Below are positions 1 to 11,415 of a stretch of 64,000 nt of DNA, piece by piece. The notes beneath the pieces were generated by a model. It was not told the DNA's origin. It made no database searches and was given only the letters and a program-made list of their open reading frames with translations. Where the stretch lies: the NCBI GenBank assembly GCA_038030265.1, contig CM075941.1:13578001-13642000 (forward strand), in the 5' to 3' direction. The position numbers and the translations under genes were made by a program. The stretch's first letter is position 1. Each line of letters starts with the position of its first letter. The stretch comes from Corythucha ciliata. Its lineage: Eukaryota; Arthropoda; Insecta; Hemiptera; Tingidae.

Positions 1-828
1 GGAGGCACCGGGATTTATGTTTTTCACTTTCAGTCATCGATTTTCGTTATTCATCAACGTTTCACGCTTTTGGATCCAAAACCCACATCACAGTGAGACA
101 GGCTCTGATTTCCGCACTGTGTACACGGGGGTGGCCTTTCGATCAACGGTGATGACAAGGAAAGGAGAGGAGAGTGTGGTGGCTACTTCGGTTTCATAAT
201 GACAAAGCTCGTCGTCGGTTATAACAGACGACTATCGATCTCGAAAAAAAAAAAAAGAGAGAGAGAGCTGTTATTTTGATTTTCTGAAGTGGACCGTATT
301 TCAAACGCTTGCGGTACAAAAAAAAAAAAAAAAAAGTTCCGAGTCGAGTTCGTTTGAACAGAGCTCGATTTTCACCCTCATCATTATCAAAACTTTTTTC
401 TGCCAGACAGAAGCGTTGGCTGGAGGCAATCTAAGCTTTATTGCGAAAGTCAAGGGGAAACACTCCCTGACAAACTCAACGAGGGGAAAATTTGCCGTTG
501 TCGTGATATCCTGAAGACTCTAGTCTTTCACAATCTCAATTTTCCAGTAAATATTCATGAGGAGGGGAAAAAAAAGTCTTCACTGGAAAAATCGTGCGAC
601 AAGATTGGAACGGTTACGGAAGAGGGAGAGAAGAAGATGTGTGGTAAACCGACTCGAATTTAATCAGTTTCAGCGGCCAAGACCTTGAAACTCTTTCAAT
701 GCTATAAATATTTAAGTAATTTACAAATACATAGGTATTAACGTTTTCGAGGTTTAATCGTGACATCCGGCTTGACGCCATCGTCACGTTCTTCCTCCTC
801 GAGTTTCTATAATTGTGTTGTGTTACAG
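1..828. other. non-coding, probably the last intron of the gene ending at 1049
   Basis: I see no convincing exon here. The stretch has A-runs near 245-256 and 319-336. It ends in a splice-acceptor-like sequence, TGTTGTGTTACAG, at 816-828, immediately before the coding segment at 829. The intron assignment is an inference from that acceptor and from the coding look of the following exon. Confidence 0.35.
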
Positions 829-1049
829 GTAAATTTGACGTTGATATTGTTCGCGACTATATTACGCGATATAGTCCAATGTATCCTCAACTCGAGAACA
901 GAGTGATCGTCGACTACAATGGTTCGATTCAACTACCACTGCCCGTACCGAGCGGTATTACGGCATCAGGGGCGTCTTATACGATTATGTCGCCTGTCTT
1001 CTGCTTTTTATTGGCGACTGTGTCAATTTTGAAGTATTCTTGGCTGTGA
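829..1049 (+). CDS. terminal exon of a putative GPI-anchored or tail-anchored surface protein (5' part outside window)
   Basis: An open frame runs from the acceptor at 827-828 to a TGA at 1047-1049 and gives about 73 residues. The exon enters in phase 1, so one base of the first codon lies upstream. The segment uses varied, wobble-rich codons unlike the surrounding AT-rich DNA. It starts KFDVDIVRDYITRYSPMY. Its end looks like a GPI-anchor signal: a small-residue stretch SGITASGAS, a short spacer, then the hydrophobic tail VFCFLLATVSILKYSWL up to the stop. It could instead be a C-terminal membrane anchor. I do not recognise the family, and no other exon is visible in the window. Confidence 0.5.
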
Positions 1050-1739
1050 AAAAAAAAATCATCGAATTTTTATCGTTCTGTATGTTTATGAGTTCTTTTT
1101 GTTTTCGTGCTATACTCTGCGTAGAGTGAGCAATTGGCTGCGACCCGTCCAGGCTGAAAAGCACAGCTAAAGTAGGGAAAACTCGCCAATTCGCGGCTGA
1201 AAATGAGTAAAGGCGCTAATTAATTCACGGATGAAATCGACAGATACGCTAATTCGTAGCTGAAATGGGGGAAAAACGTTTAATTCACGGAACAAATTAA
1301 AGGCTAAAATAGAAAACGCAAAAGAAACGCCAAATCATTTCTGGAATATCAGATATAGAGGCTACTATGGAGTAGAGACAAATCGTTCTAAACCAACGAG
1401 AAAGCAAAACGCTCAATTTTCAGCCCTGACGAGACGACCTCTTAATGGAGGCGTTTTTGCCAGAACGACTCTAAAACTACCCACTTTAGCCGGGCCGGAT
1501 TTTGCTTTCTGCCGCACCGGGGCTAATCTTATTTTGCCGCCTTATGTGGCTACCCCCCTCACTCCGTCATCATCCATCAATACTTGTGGATGTCAAGCAA
1601 GAAACGAGAGAATAGATTCTAAAAAGTATTAAAGGAAAACCATGCTTCTTCAACCTTGCGAAAAACTCTCAAGTTGACTGGGCAACTTCTGGCGGGCGGG
1701 AGTATTACGCGCACCTATCGGAGCCCGGCGCGGATATCT
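1050..1739. repeat. spacer with a short reverse-oriented copy of the 31-bp repeat family (about 1150-1440)
   Basis: Between about 1150 and 1440 there are units such as CCAATTCGCGGCTGAAAATG and CGCTAATTCGTAGCTGAAA. These are the reverse complement of the GCGAATTAGCG-type unit that fills 1740-4510. The rest, 1440-1739, is unremarkable and moderately GC-rich. No gene is seen. Confidence 0.6.
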
Positions 1740-4510
1740 CCAAGAGGCCCCCCAAGTTGAGTTTTCTCAACTTTAGCGGTCAATTAGCAATTTTTTCTAT
1801 ATTCTAGCAAAGAGTCGGCATTTTTCTTTCGTATTTTCCTCAATATTAGCCGCATAATAGCAGGTTTTTCCAAGTTTTTTCCCCCACAAATCGCATTTTT
1901 TTGGTTCACCACGATGCGCTATATGAATTACCGATTTTTTTCAGCAGCAAATCAGCGGTTTTTTACCTCCATAGCCATGAATTGGCGTTGTTTCTCAATT
2001 TCAAACTCAAGGTTGCCTGAAAAGCAGCTAATTGGCCTATTTTCAATTTTTGACGCAAATTGACATTTTTCACAATTCTTTTTGTGAATTAGTGATTTTT
2101 CTCAATTTTACCCGCGAATTATCTCTTTTTCTTAATATTAAAAGCGTAGTAGCGTTTCTAACCCGTGAATTAGCAATTTTTTTTTCAAATTTTACCGTGA
2201 ATTGGCGTTTCCCGCAATTTTTAGTCGCAAATTGGCGATTTTTTGAAGCGAATTAGCCAGGCTGAAAATTAGCCTTTCTTCTAATTTTAGCCAGACTAAA
2301 AATGTAATTATTCAATATTAGCCGAAACTAGCTTTTTTTTTTTTTACATTTTAGCACCTCATTAGCTATTTTGTATCACTTTTAGCTATGGATTAGCGCT
2401 TCTGCTCAGTTCTAACCCGCGAACCAGCGGTGTTTTTTTTTACTTATAGCCTTGCATTTGCTGTATTTTTCAATTTTAGCCACAAAGTTGCCTTCAGAAG
2501 GCGAGTACATATCAAAGTTAAAAGTTTTACCGCAATTTTGTCCACGAATTACCGCGAACTAGCGCCTTTTCTCAATTTTAGCAGCACAGCAGCGCTTCTA
2601 GTCTGAATTCGCGAATTTTCTCAATTTCCGCCATGAATTGCTGTATTCCGCAATTTCAGCCGCAGATTAGCCATTTTTTTTCCATTTTTAGCAGCGAATT
2701 AGCACTTTTTCTCAATTTAAGCTGAAAATTAAAGGTTTTCTTAATTTTGCCGCGTTGTTTTTTATATTTGAGCCCCTCATTAGCAATTTTTTTTCACTTT
2801 CAGCTATTATTTAGCGCTGTTTTTCAGGTTGGGCCTTGAAGCTTTTAGAAGCTACGGATTTTTGTTTTCTCAATTTTAGCTGCCATTTACTTATTTTTTA
2901 AAATTTGTATCCGATTTTAGTGGTTCTTGGTATTTGGAACGATTTTTCTCAATTTTAGTGTTACCACTTTTTTCTGCTAATTTTGCAGTGAATTGGCATA
3001 TATTCTCTTCTTTATACGCGAATTGGGAGATATATACAAATTTTTGTTGTGAATAATTTGCCGTTTTTGTCCAATTTTAACTCTAATTAGTAAGTAGCGT
3101 TGCTTTTGTCAATATTAGCCGCGATTTTTTTCACTTGTACTTGTACAACCTTAAATCAGTGGCGTGATTTCTCAATTTTAGCCACTGGCAGGGCCCAGTA
3201 ACAACAGTTTTTCGTTGTTTTCTACATTTTAGCCGTAGAATGGCCTCCGTGCACCGCGAATCAGCGATTGTTTCACAATTTTTGTCTGGAAGTTGTGATC
3301 GCGAGACCACGAATCAGTGCTTTCTCACAGTTATAGCCACGAGTATTAGCGCTTTTTCCAAAGTTTTTACCGCGTCAGCAAGTTGCACATTGACGATCAG
3401 CACATTAGTGCGCTTAAGGAAATATAAGCGAAACAGGGGACTGTGTAATTTCTCCATTTAAGACACGAATTTTCTAAAATTTCAGCCAGCAGAAGCGCTC
3501 TAGGGGGCTCAATCAAATATTTAGCCGACACTCTTTGAGGATATAATTTATTGCAACATTAGGAAATACTGAAATTCGAAAGGAGCCAAATTGCTGTCCA
3601 ACCGTCCAAACTTTTCACATACCTACATCCATGAATATGGTACCTAAAAATCCTCATTTTTCCGTTTTTAAGCTCTTCGATTAGCTATTCTTCTTAATTT
3701 TAGCCCCGAATTAACGTTGTCCTCAGTTTTATTTGTGAATTAGCGATTTTGTTTTTCATTTTTAGCTGCGAATTAGCGTTCTTCTTAATTATTTAGCCGC
3801 AAATTAACGCATTCTCTCAAAGGCGTTTTTCTCGAAAGCCGTGAATCTGCGTTTTCCTAATTGTTATCCGCGAATAAGCGTTTTTTACACATTTTTTCGT
3901 GAATTAGCGATTTCCCTTAATTTCATTCGTGATTTGGCGATTTTCCTCAATTTTAGCCGCGAATGAGGGATTTTTATTAATTTGTTTTGATTTTTCTCAA
4001 TTTTATCCGTAAATCAGAGCTTTTTCTTGTTTTTTCCACGAATTTACGCTTTTTTTCTATTTTGACCGTGAATTAGTCATTTTCCATTATCATTTCAGCT
4101 GATAATTGGATGTGTTTCTCCGATTTAGCTCGGAATTAGCATATTTTTTTCAATCTTGGCTAAGAATAAGCACTTATTCTTCTAAAAATAAATTTAGCCG
4201 CGGACATGGCTTAATAACAGCACATTAGAGTTTTGTTTTAATTTTAGCCGTAAATTGCCTATTATACACTGCAAAACAGCAATTTTTTTTTTAAATTTTG
4301 GTCTGCAAGTTGCGTCGAGTAACCGTGAATGAGCGCTTTTTCACAGTTTTAGTCACAAGAACACCACATTGGTGCGCCTTCTCAATTTTAGCCGATTAGA
4401 CACTTGAAAAAAACTGGGACTAAACGTATTTTCTCTTAGCCGCGAAGTTGCCTCCAGAAGGCGTTAATTTTTCAATTTGTGCTTTGAGATTAGCGCTTTC
4501 GAGGGCTGAA
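1740..4510 (+). repeat. degenerate tandem array, about 31-33 bp unit (TTTTAGCCGCGAATTAGCG-type), array A1
   Basis: Successive diverged units follow the pattern TTTTAGCCGCGAATTAGCG, then N, then TTTTTCTCAA, at roughly 31-33 bp spacing over 2.7 kb. Units differ by substitutions and indels. Short variant units recur in fixed order, for example one with GCCTTCAGAAGGC near 2490 and one with TTGCCTCCAGAAGGCG near 4444. A block at 3285-3490 (around GAGACCACGAATCAG, then a CACATTAGTGCGC unit) recurs at 4300-4460 and in the arrays at 48.6 and 54.8 kb. Short open frames here, such as 2032-2256 and 3240-3461, are by-products of the repeat. Confidence 0.9.
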
Positions 4511-4733
4511 TCTTATTCTGCCAAACAATTTGCGTAGCCCTGATACGTTCTATTCTCCATGTCGGACTGGACAAGTTCAAATGGAGTCAAATCACTGTCC
4601 AACAGGACGACACAATTTGTTTTCACGAGTCTACATCCATGAACATATAGAACCTAAAAATCCTCGTTTTTTCGTCTTTAAGCTTTATGGAGCCTGGGTT
4701 GGTTCGCCCCCCTCCCGCCCTTACCACTGTACA
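4511..4733. other. array-end linker shared with 3540-3690
   Basis: This non-tandem segment includes CTACATCCATGAACATATAG and ACCTAAAAATCCTCG. It closely resembles 3560-3690 (CTACATCCATGAATATGGTA, ACCTAAAAATCCTCA). It therefore looks like the end of a larger dispersed repeat that contains the 31-bp array. No gene is seen. Confidence 0.55.
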
Positions 4734-4869
4734 CTACTGTAGTGAGCCCCACAGCAGCATGTCGAGGTAGTGGTGAGGAGAACAAACCACTCCCCGCGCC
4801 ACCAAAAAGCTTTTAAAAACGGATAAATGAGGATGCGAGTTTTCATGCTGAATCGTGGAAGAATATTTG

Positions 4870-5247
4870 GTATCCGTTGGGGCAGCGATTTGGTTACTTT
4901 CGATGATTTTCATTCCGTCCGATCCGGAGAATAGAACAAATTTGCAGGTGTCCATAGCAATTTTTGTGGCTAAATATTCGATTCGAACCTCCGGAGATTT
5001 CACAACCGTGGGATACGCAGAATGTACAACGTTTTTTTTTTTTCGGTGTGAGAGAGAAATGTGAGCGTCGAAGGACGAATTTTCCAGTAACCTCCTCCCA
5101 TATCCCTTTGGCAATTAGGTACTCTGCTCTTCTTTCAAGAGCATTTGAAAACGCTGAAATTCTATTACGGAGAACAATTGTAGTTTTCACTCGCAAGAGT
5201 TTAGGTACGTTGTCGAGTAAATAGAAAACTCCAATGCCATCGCACAA
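4870..5247 (-). other. possible exon pair or decayed gene fragment, unidentified
   Basis: On the minus strand, two open stretches look more codon-like than their surroundings. The first, about 5247-5099, includes LCDGIGVFYLLDNVPKLLRV and ends before a GT at 5098. The second, about 5010-4880, includes VRIEYLATKIAMDTCKFVLF and SGSDGMKIIESNQIAAP. They are in different frames and are separated by a poly-A run at about 5031-5042. An intron of about 100 bp would join them, but the acceptor is poor. The second stretch is vaguely PTB-like, which is not enough to name it. It may be a pseudogene or chance. Confidence 0.25.
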
Positions 5248-5249
5248 AC

Positions 5250-8200
5250 CCTCCCAACTCGTACGCTTGGAACGAAGTTAACACGACAATTACATTTGAA
5301 GTAAAACAACTGTTTTATTATTTTCCTGGGGGGCCAACAATACCCGTCCATTAACCGCATTTTGTTGCAAAATATTCCGCGTTATTTTCTCATGCAATTA
5401 TCAACTTGAAAACAACGTCTATCTACCTACTATTCAACGTGCTTGTCAGTAATTCGTAGATTCGGGTATTGAATCCCTTTCCCCTTGAACCTTTCTTTTT
5501 AAGTGGAAGTAAATGGAAGAGAAAAGGCTGAGAAAGCGAAGCAAGTCAAGTTTGAAATAAGAGTGAGTGGAACACTATAGGAACACTCGGTTTAGGGTTT
5601 TAAAAACAGCGTATATTTGTACGTGATTAAGCCTTCTCCGAGCTACTTGGATGCTTGCCTTTCCTATCCTATCTCATTTCGTTCCACTTAAAGGTTTCTG
5701 GGTTGTGCTCTATCAGAGCTAACTCTTGTTGATGGGTGAAGACTGAAGTGAAGAGTTCTCCTCCGCTTTGCCCTCAGCCCAAAAACACCATCGCCGGCAT
5801 TTCCTTCGCTATAGTGGAAGTAATTTCATCCATCACTGTGTTGGTTTAAAACAAAAATAAAAAAAATTAACACTATGAGAACGTGTGAAGTTTCGCCTCT
5901 TTTTCGTGCTCATTGGATTCGTTGAACACCAAGGGAGCTCGGTTACTTTACAGGTTCATTTCACACTGTTCTAGTCGAGCGGTTTCAGGTTTTACCGCTA
6001 AGCAAACTACTCGTTTCCAGATAATAATAAGTTCTAAAGCTATAGATTTATGAATGAATTAATCGGAATAACGGTTTTTATCGACCGACCCTAAGGGATA
6101 CCGGGAAATGCCAGCAGAAAGGGTTTGCCCTTCTTTCATGTTAAGTGAGCCACGCATGTAATAGAACTCGCCCTTACAGCTCCCATGTACAACTAGTTTG
6201 AAGTTACCCTTTACTTTTCTATGTGTAGGCACAAAGAAATCGAAGCAATATGCATAGAGCTATGCTTCAATTAATAATAAGTCCATTTCTCTAGTTAAAT
6301 ATTTAAGGGATTATTTAGGTGTAACCGAGGGTCGAGGGAGGGCGTTGGCGAAAGAGGCTTGTAGTATTTTACTCGTACTTTAATCGGATTAGGCTCGGAA
6401 TTGGAAATGACCGTAATATTAATGTGTGATTACAGTAATCCCACCCTATATCAAATACATAAAACGGCTAAGCCAAGCTACCTCATAATTCTTAAGCTGT
6501 TGAGTTGATACTATAATTTGTTTTATTTTTATCTCGAGCTCGTTAATAACAATTAGTCCATTGTTACTAACTATGAATCCCTTTTGTTCTTCGTTAGCAT
6601 TGGTGAAATGATAAGAAGGTCACTCCTATGTGCCTCTATGTTTCAAGTGACTCGTGCATGCGAAAATTTCGATTCTGGAAAGTCCTCTCAATACATTTTC
6701 ACTTCATTCCTTTGCTTTTACCTTTACAGTCAAACGCAATGAATTGGCCTCTTCACTTACCTTTGTTACATTCCCAAGTCTCTCGTCCCTGTTTCTGGGT
6801 ATGTAGTACGTAGGTAGTGAAATCTTTTGAAGACGACGGATATATATTTTGAAGGGCCTTTTTCGAACTTCGCTTTAATCATATTAATGGTGAATTTCGT
6901 TAGAAGTTGAGTCACGTCAAGAAAGAGTATTTCATTCTCTTTAAAGTCAGCGCCATATCTCAGTGGCTGGGGACTAAACAAAGGCAGTGTACGATCCTCC
7001 TATAGTGGAAAACTTTGAACACTGGTCCGCGGATACCGGTACAGTTTTCAAATTGTCTAGTGGGGCATCATCATCAGAGTAAAGTCCCCTAGTTCGCTTT
7101 TTCTTTCAAGTGTCCAGTTGAGTGGATGGATTTCCCCTGCCAATTCAATCATCTCACCTTACAAGTAACATAATTAAAGTTATGACTAGGAGAACATTTT
7201 TTAGAGTTCCCCCCCCCCTACCCCTCGAAACTTTCCTACCGAGGAAGAAGAACTTTCACCGGAGACGCAGTTTAGAAACACATGAAAAAGAAAGTTGTAG
7301 GAAATGGGTAACCGTATTGGGTTAGAATGAGAAAACGAACGCCAAGAATTGCCAGGTCATGTTAGCACTTCCAATAAAACTGAACTCGCCCTCTCTCAAC
7401 TCGTTACCTTCCAGACTTTCTCAATCGTAATTCATTGGGGTATTGGAAGAATAAGTGTTTGTGTGTGGTGATGAGGAGGAGGGCTCAGGGGGGGTGGGTG
7501 TCCAAGTTTATTTTCAGACCATCGCCTCTTATTGCCTTTCTTCGCACCTACCTACCTTACTGCTGTAGTCTTTGAGGGATTCTACTTTTCTATCTAAAGA
7601 ATTGGGGAAACACTTCGGAAGTTTTTAAAAGAGCCTCGTTTATATCAAGGAGGTTGATGTAGAGAAGATGGTCGTGTAAACTCTTCAAATAGTGTGTATT
7701 GTATGTACTTTAGCCCCCCCCCCCACTAGTCACAGAAACTGACTTCGTTCCATTTAATCGGCTCTGTTTATTCATGACTCGCATTTTATTGTATTCTCCC
7801 GAATATTATTTTTCCCCCCAAAATTAATTTGTTTGGTTTGGTCCTTCCCAAATAATATTTTTCCATCAAAAATTGTTGAATCTGAGAGTAAAGCCAAAAC
7901 GAGAGATAATGAATTTATTCATTAAGTAAAAACAATTTCAATTATACTATTCAGTCCCTACTCAAACCATTCCAACGAGTTCATTTCAAAATGATTGGAT
8001 TTTATATTAATCGAACGATCATTTCGGGCACTGGTTCTTCCCTTTATTCTATAACAGGCCAACCCCCCTCTTTGGTGACCCGGTTCCCAAGGAAGCAAAT
8101 TAGAAGTTTTTCAATTGATTTACACTAGTTCTTTCCGCGAGGGATTTTGCGTTGCGAGTTATGGAGGGTTTATCAAATTCCGGGGCTGTAAATAGGTTTA

Positions 8201-9120
8201 AGTACCATTATGCGTCTAAATAGAACGTTGGAAAAGGGGTCATTACCATAGGCGAATAGCCCGCTGACACAACAGCTCGCATTTTTCTTGATCTGAAATA
8301 GAATTTTCCACAGCTACCTGAGCTTCGCGAGGCCTTCTCTGCTCTGAAAAAATCTGTTGCTAATTAAAAAAAAAAATCCAACGCCAAGGGAAGTAATTTT
8401 GGCATATCCCCCGCATCGCCACCCCAACACTACCTCTTTACATTCGAAACGTTCCCGAACCCTGAATTTTCCATTCTAACTAAAGTTACAATCATGGAAA
8501 CCAATAAATTTTCTTTTCGGTGTCGATACGAATAAATACCTTCATAAATCTTAAAAAGGCTCCCACCTTCCTCCTTCACACGCCAACCCCCTCTCACACG
8601 GTTCATGCCTTTCCTCAGCTGTCACGACTCCGGCACTTCCACGACTTATATTTTGTTATTAATTTCCTTGCGCCTTCCTCGTTTCCACTATATACTCAAA
8701 AGTATTTACCATTTTACTTTTGACTCTCCAGGGACATTCCTCTCTCTGTCTAGAGAAATTCATTACAAGCAAACGTTTCGGTAGGTGGGGGAGCCCTTCT
8801 TTTAATAAAACTTGTTTTTTTCCACCGGTTTAAACTCACTTTCCAATGTTCCACTCCTAGCTTCAAAGCTGATTACGTTTGATTTGCTCGCTGATTTCCT
8901 CCCTTTTTTTCCGCTCTTTTTGAAGGTGATGAAAGCTAAACTGAATTCCGTTTTCGAACTTTTCCGTCGAAAGCCCTGAAGCTCAAGGGTGCAGCCGTAA
9001 TGCGGAGCAGGTGCCCCCCTTCACAAGATGTTTTATTTTATTGAGTGGGCCAAGAACAGACGAGGAGAGGGTTTGGAATGAGGCAACGGTTGAGCCACAG
9101 AGTTGCCAGTTTGAGCTACG
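5250..9120. other. unique non-coding region
   Basis: I find no supported gene, RNA or mobile element. Open frames are short and lack family features or splice structure. The stretch holds a 9-base C-run near 7209, an 11-base C-run near 7713 and a G-run near 9125. Composition is moderately AT-rich. Confidence 0.5.
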
Positions 9121-9164
9121 AAAGGGGGGGGGGGAGAGATTGCTCTAAATAGAACCAATTTTAC

Positions 9165-9310
9165 GGGTAAAAAAAAAAAAATTCGCTGGGTTTAGTCGTT
9201 GAAAAACCAATCATGCGTGATGGGTTTTTCAGAAAAACAAATTCGCGAGCTTGTTCTACTCAAAAAATCAATTTCGTGGACTGTTTGGCTCAATGAAAAA
9301 CCAATGTCGT
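9165..9310 (+). repeat. short array of AAAAACCAATTTCGTGGG-type units
   Basis: Units such as GAAAAACCAATCATGCGTG, AAAATCAATTTCGTGGACTG and GAAAAACCAATGTCGTGGG recur at about 35-50 bp. The same core, a CCAATTTCGTGG after an A-run, recurs at 10545-10860, 12790-13560 and 60700-61190. The units are strongly diverged. Confidence 0.6.
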
Positions 9311-9949
9311 GGGTTTGACAACATCCACCACGCAAAGGCCCTGGGGTGAGCTAGGGGTCTTATTACGAACCCGTGAGAAAATGCCACGAGATAGCTATGG
9401 CGCGATCATATGTTATTTCTTATTCGGCGTCCTTGGACCCCGCTTGCGGCATTTTTTCCCGAACGTTCGTAATACGGCCCCAGGTCCGAGTAGCCGTTAC
9501 AGCTAAAAATCTAAGGTCGAAACTGCGGACAGCACCTTTGGTGGTGGTTTGTCTGATGGGTTTAACCCCAAGTATTGCCAATTTGACGGATTTCCCGCCA
9601 GATCTAACGGATTTTGAAAGTGGATGAAATTGAGCATTGTCCATAAGGGACTCATATGAGATACTTCCGGCTCAGATCGATACACGCAGCAATTATCGGC
9701 AAATATCATAAAAATTGAAAAAACCGCGTAGTTTAGACTTTTCACGACACAGGGATTCCGAAAATCGAGACGGATTTCAAGTCTTACGAGCCTTTGAATA
9801 AGCAATCACTGTGATTCCACAGGGCGTTGCATAAAAAGAGTAGCATGACTTTTCCCGCGCAAAAAATCGCTCGAATTTTCCCGCACACGGAGGCCACATG
9901 ATCGACAGCTTGGAGCAAAACTCCAAACCACCACAAAAAAAAGGCAACC
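9311..9949. other. non-coding spacer
   Basis: Overlapping short open frames on both strands have no recognisable domains or codon bias, and I support no feature here. The segment separates two short-period repeat arrays. Confidence 0.4.
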
Positions 9950-10230
9950 ACGAAACAAATTGACTATTTCTGCTTCAAATTGACAAATTTCTATTCCAAA
10001 TTGATAATTTGTAAATTAATTTGACAATTTGCCAATAAAAATGACAAATTCCTCTTGAAACTGACGATGTTCTCATTAAATTGACACCTTTTAAACTGAA
10101 AATTTAATTATAAAGCCAACCATTAGCTCGTCAGCTTAAGAATTCCCATAAAATTGCAAGTTTTCTCATAAAACAAACAATTTTCTTACGAAATCGACAA
10201 TTTCTTTGTGAAAGTGACAAGTTTTTTAAT
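9950..10230 (+). repeat. degenerate tandem array, ACAAATTGACAATTT-type unit
   Basis: Repeats of the form AAATTGACAATTTCTCATAA occur at about 25-33 bp spacing, with the core TTGACAA on this strand. The core resembles the AAATTGACAGTTT unit of the array at 30.9-31.8 kb, so the two may share an origin. There is no coding content. Confidence 0.7.
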
Positions 10231-10470
10231 AAATTGATTAGACTGATGTGATTCCGGACGACGATGGAAGGGCATAGCCCAACACGATTCGAGTTTCGAG
10301 AAAAAATGGCTCCCCGGCGGGATTTGAACCCGCAACCGCTGGATTACCAGTCCAGCACGCTGCCATTTGCGCCACGGAGACGCCTATGGGAGTCGTACTC
10401 CGAGGGATAAGCTAAGCCGAACCCCACCCAGGTCCATTGTTTCTCGAAACTCCAGGAGGACGAAACAACT
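10231..10470 (-). mobile_element. tRNA-carrying inverted-repeat element, copy 1 (right arm truncated)
   Basis: The left arm (about 10231-10309) contains GATTAGACTGATGTGATTCC, then CCGGACGACGATGGAAGGGC and ends GAGAAAAAATGG. It is followed by a reverse-oriented tRNA-like sequence (10310-10381) and a 45-base spacer rich in CGGAGTACGACTCC-like sequence (here inverted). Only about 20 bases of the right arm remain (CCATTGTTTCTCGAAACTCC). Arm, tRNA and spacer match copy 2 at 11416-11777, with the interior inverted relative to it. The element sits inside short-period repeats. Confidence 0.8.
10310..10381 (-). tRNA. tRNA-Thr(GGT)-like sequence inside element copy 1
   Basis: Read on the minus strand, a cloverleaf of 72 bases can be drawn. 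The acceptor strand is GTCTCCG, the D-stem GCGC/GCGT, the anticodon stem CTGGA/TCCAG with loop CTGGTAA (anticodon GGT), and the T-stem GCGGG/CCCGC with loop TTCAAAT. The 3' acceptor strand is CGGGGAG, giving six pairs (one of them G-T) and a G1-G72 mismatch. A and B box-like sequences are present. CCA follows the acceptor directly but is the first three bases of the flanking arm. It may be a functional gene, but its position in a repeated element and the end mismatch favour a mobile tRNA-derived sequence. Confidence 0.55.
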
Positions 10471-10474
10471 GATT

Positions 10475-10870
10475 CCAGAGTCAAATTCTTCTTCACTATG
10501 GTCTTAGAATGGTGAGATAGCTAGAATTGACAGTTTTCACCCCTTTAAGCCCAAATTTCAGAGATTTGGCTCTTTGAAAAAATTAATTTTGAAGGATTGA
10601 CTCCCTCAAAATCCAAATTTTCGTGGATGGCTCATTAAAAAGTCATATTTCACGGGGTTCAAGAAAGCAATTTCACACGTTTGTGGCCTTCATAGAAGCA
10701 ATTTCGCGGATTCGGCACTAAGGGAACCCACTTCTGCTGTTTTGGCAATTTTGAGAACCAATTCCACGTTTGGCTCCGTAAAAACATGCAATTCCGGTGG
10801 TTTGGTTCTTTCGAGCAATGAACTAGCGCTTCTTGGTATCAATTTTTGCCACGGAGTTGTCCCAAAAAAC
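10475..10870. repeat. array of CCAATTTCGTGG/AATTTCACGG-type units
   Basis: Diverged units with GAAAAAATTAATTTTGAAGG, AAAGTCATATTTCACGGGG, AAGCAATTTCGCGGATTCGG and ACCAATTCCACGTTTGGC are spaced by about 30-45 bases. They belong to the same family as 9165-9310. The only open frames are repeat by-products. Confidence 0.6.
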
Positions 10871-10879
10871 ACCTAATTA

Positions 10880-11335
10880 GGATTGCGTCATTTTATCTGT
10901 GAATGCTCACAAATTAATCAAAATTTAGCCTGAGGTTAAGCGCCTTTTTTAGCTTACATCCTCGGATTAGCGCTAAAGTTGTCACTTTTTCTCAATTATG
11001 GGATTTGAATTTTTCCCCTTCATCGTTGAAATTTGAATTAGCAAAATTTCCCAATTTCAGCAGCGAACTGGAGCTTTTTCTGAATTTTTGTGATGAATTA
11101 GCGATTTTTCTCATTTCTAGATACAGATTAGCGCTTTCTATTCATTTCAGAGCCGTCAATGAACCAATCGGCCAATTATCTCAATGGATTTTGCGAATTT
11201 GTTCCTCAATTTTAGCTGTGAATTAACGATGTTTCTCACTGGGGGAGGAGGGAATTGGCGCTTTTCCTCAATTGCAGCTGCTGCTTGAGCGTTTTTTTTT
11301 CGATTTTAACCGTGAATGACATTTTTTCCCCGCGA
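10880..11335 (+). repeat. 31-bp array (GCGAATTAGCG family), array A2
   Basis: Units such as TTGTGATGAATTAGCGATTT, CTCAATTTTAGCTGTGAATT and CAGCGAACTGGAGCTTTTTC match the A1 array unit in the same orientation. The array breaks off near CCGCGAGTCGAACC at 11330. The 73-residue open frame at 11005-11226 lies within it and is not a gene. Confidence 0.75.
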
Positions 11336-11415
11336 GTCGAACCTGGCATACTTGCCAAACAACGAGCAAAATACTTTTCTTTCAGTTGGTCGGTGCTAGA
11401 AATTAATTCATATTT

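Noticed and set aside
1740..4510. CRISPR-like regular repeats
   Set aside because: The unit is degenerate throughout with no constant repeat and unique-spacer alternation, and the context is an animal genome. It is a minisatellite.
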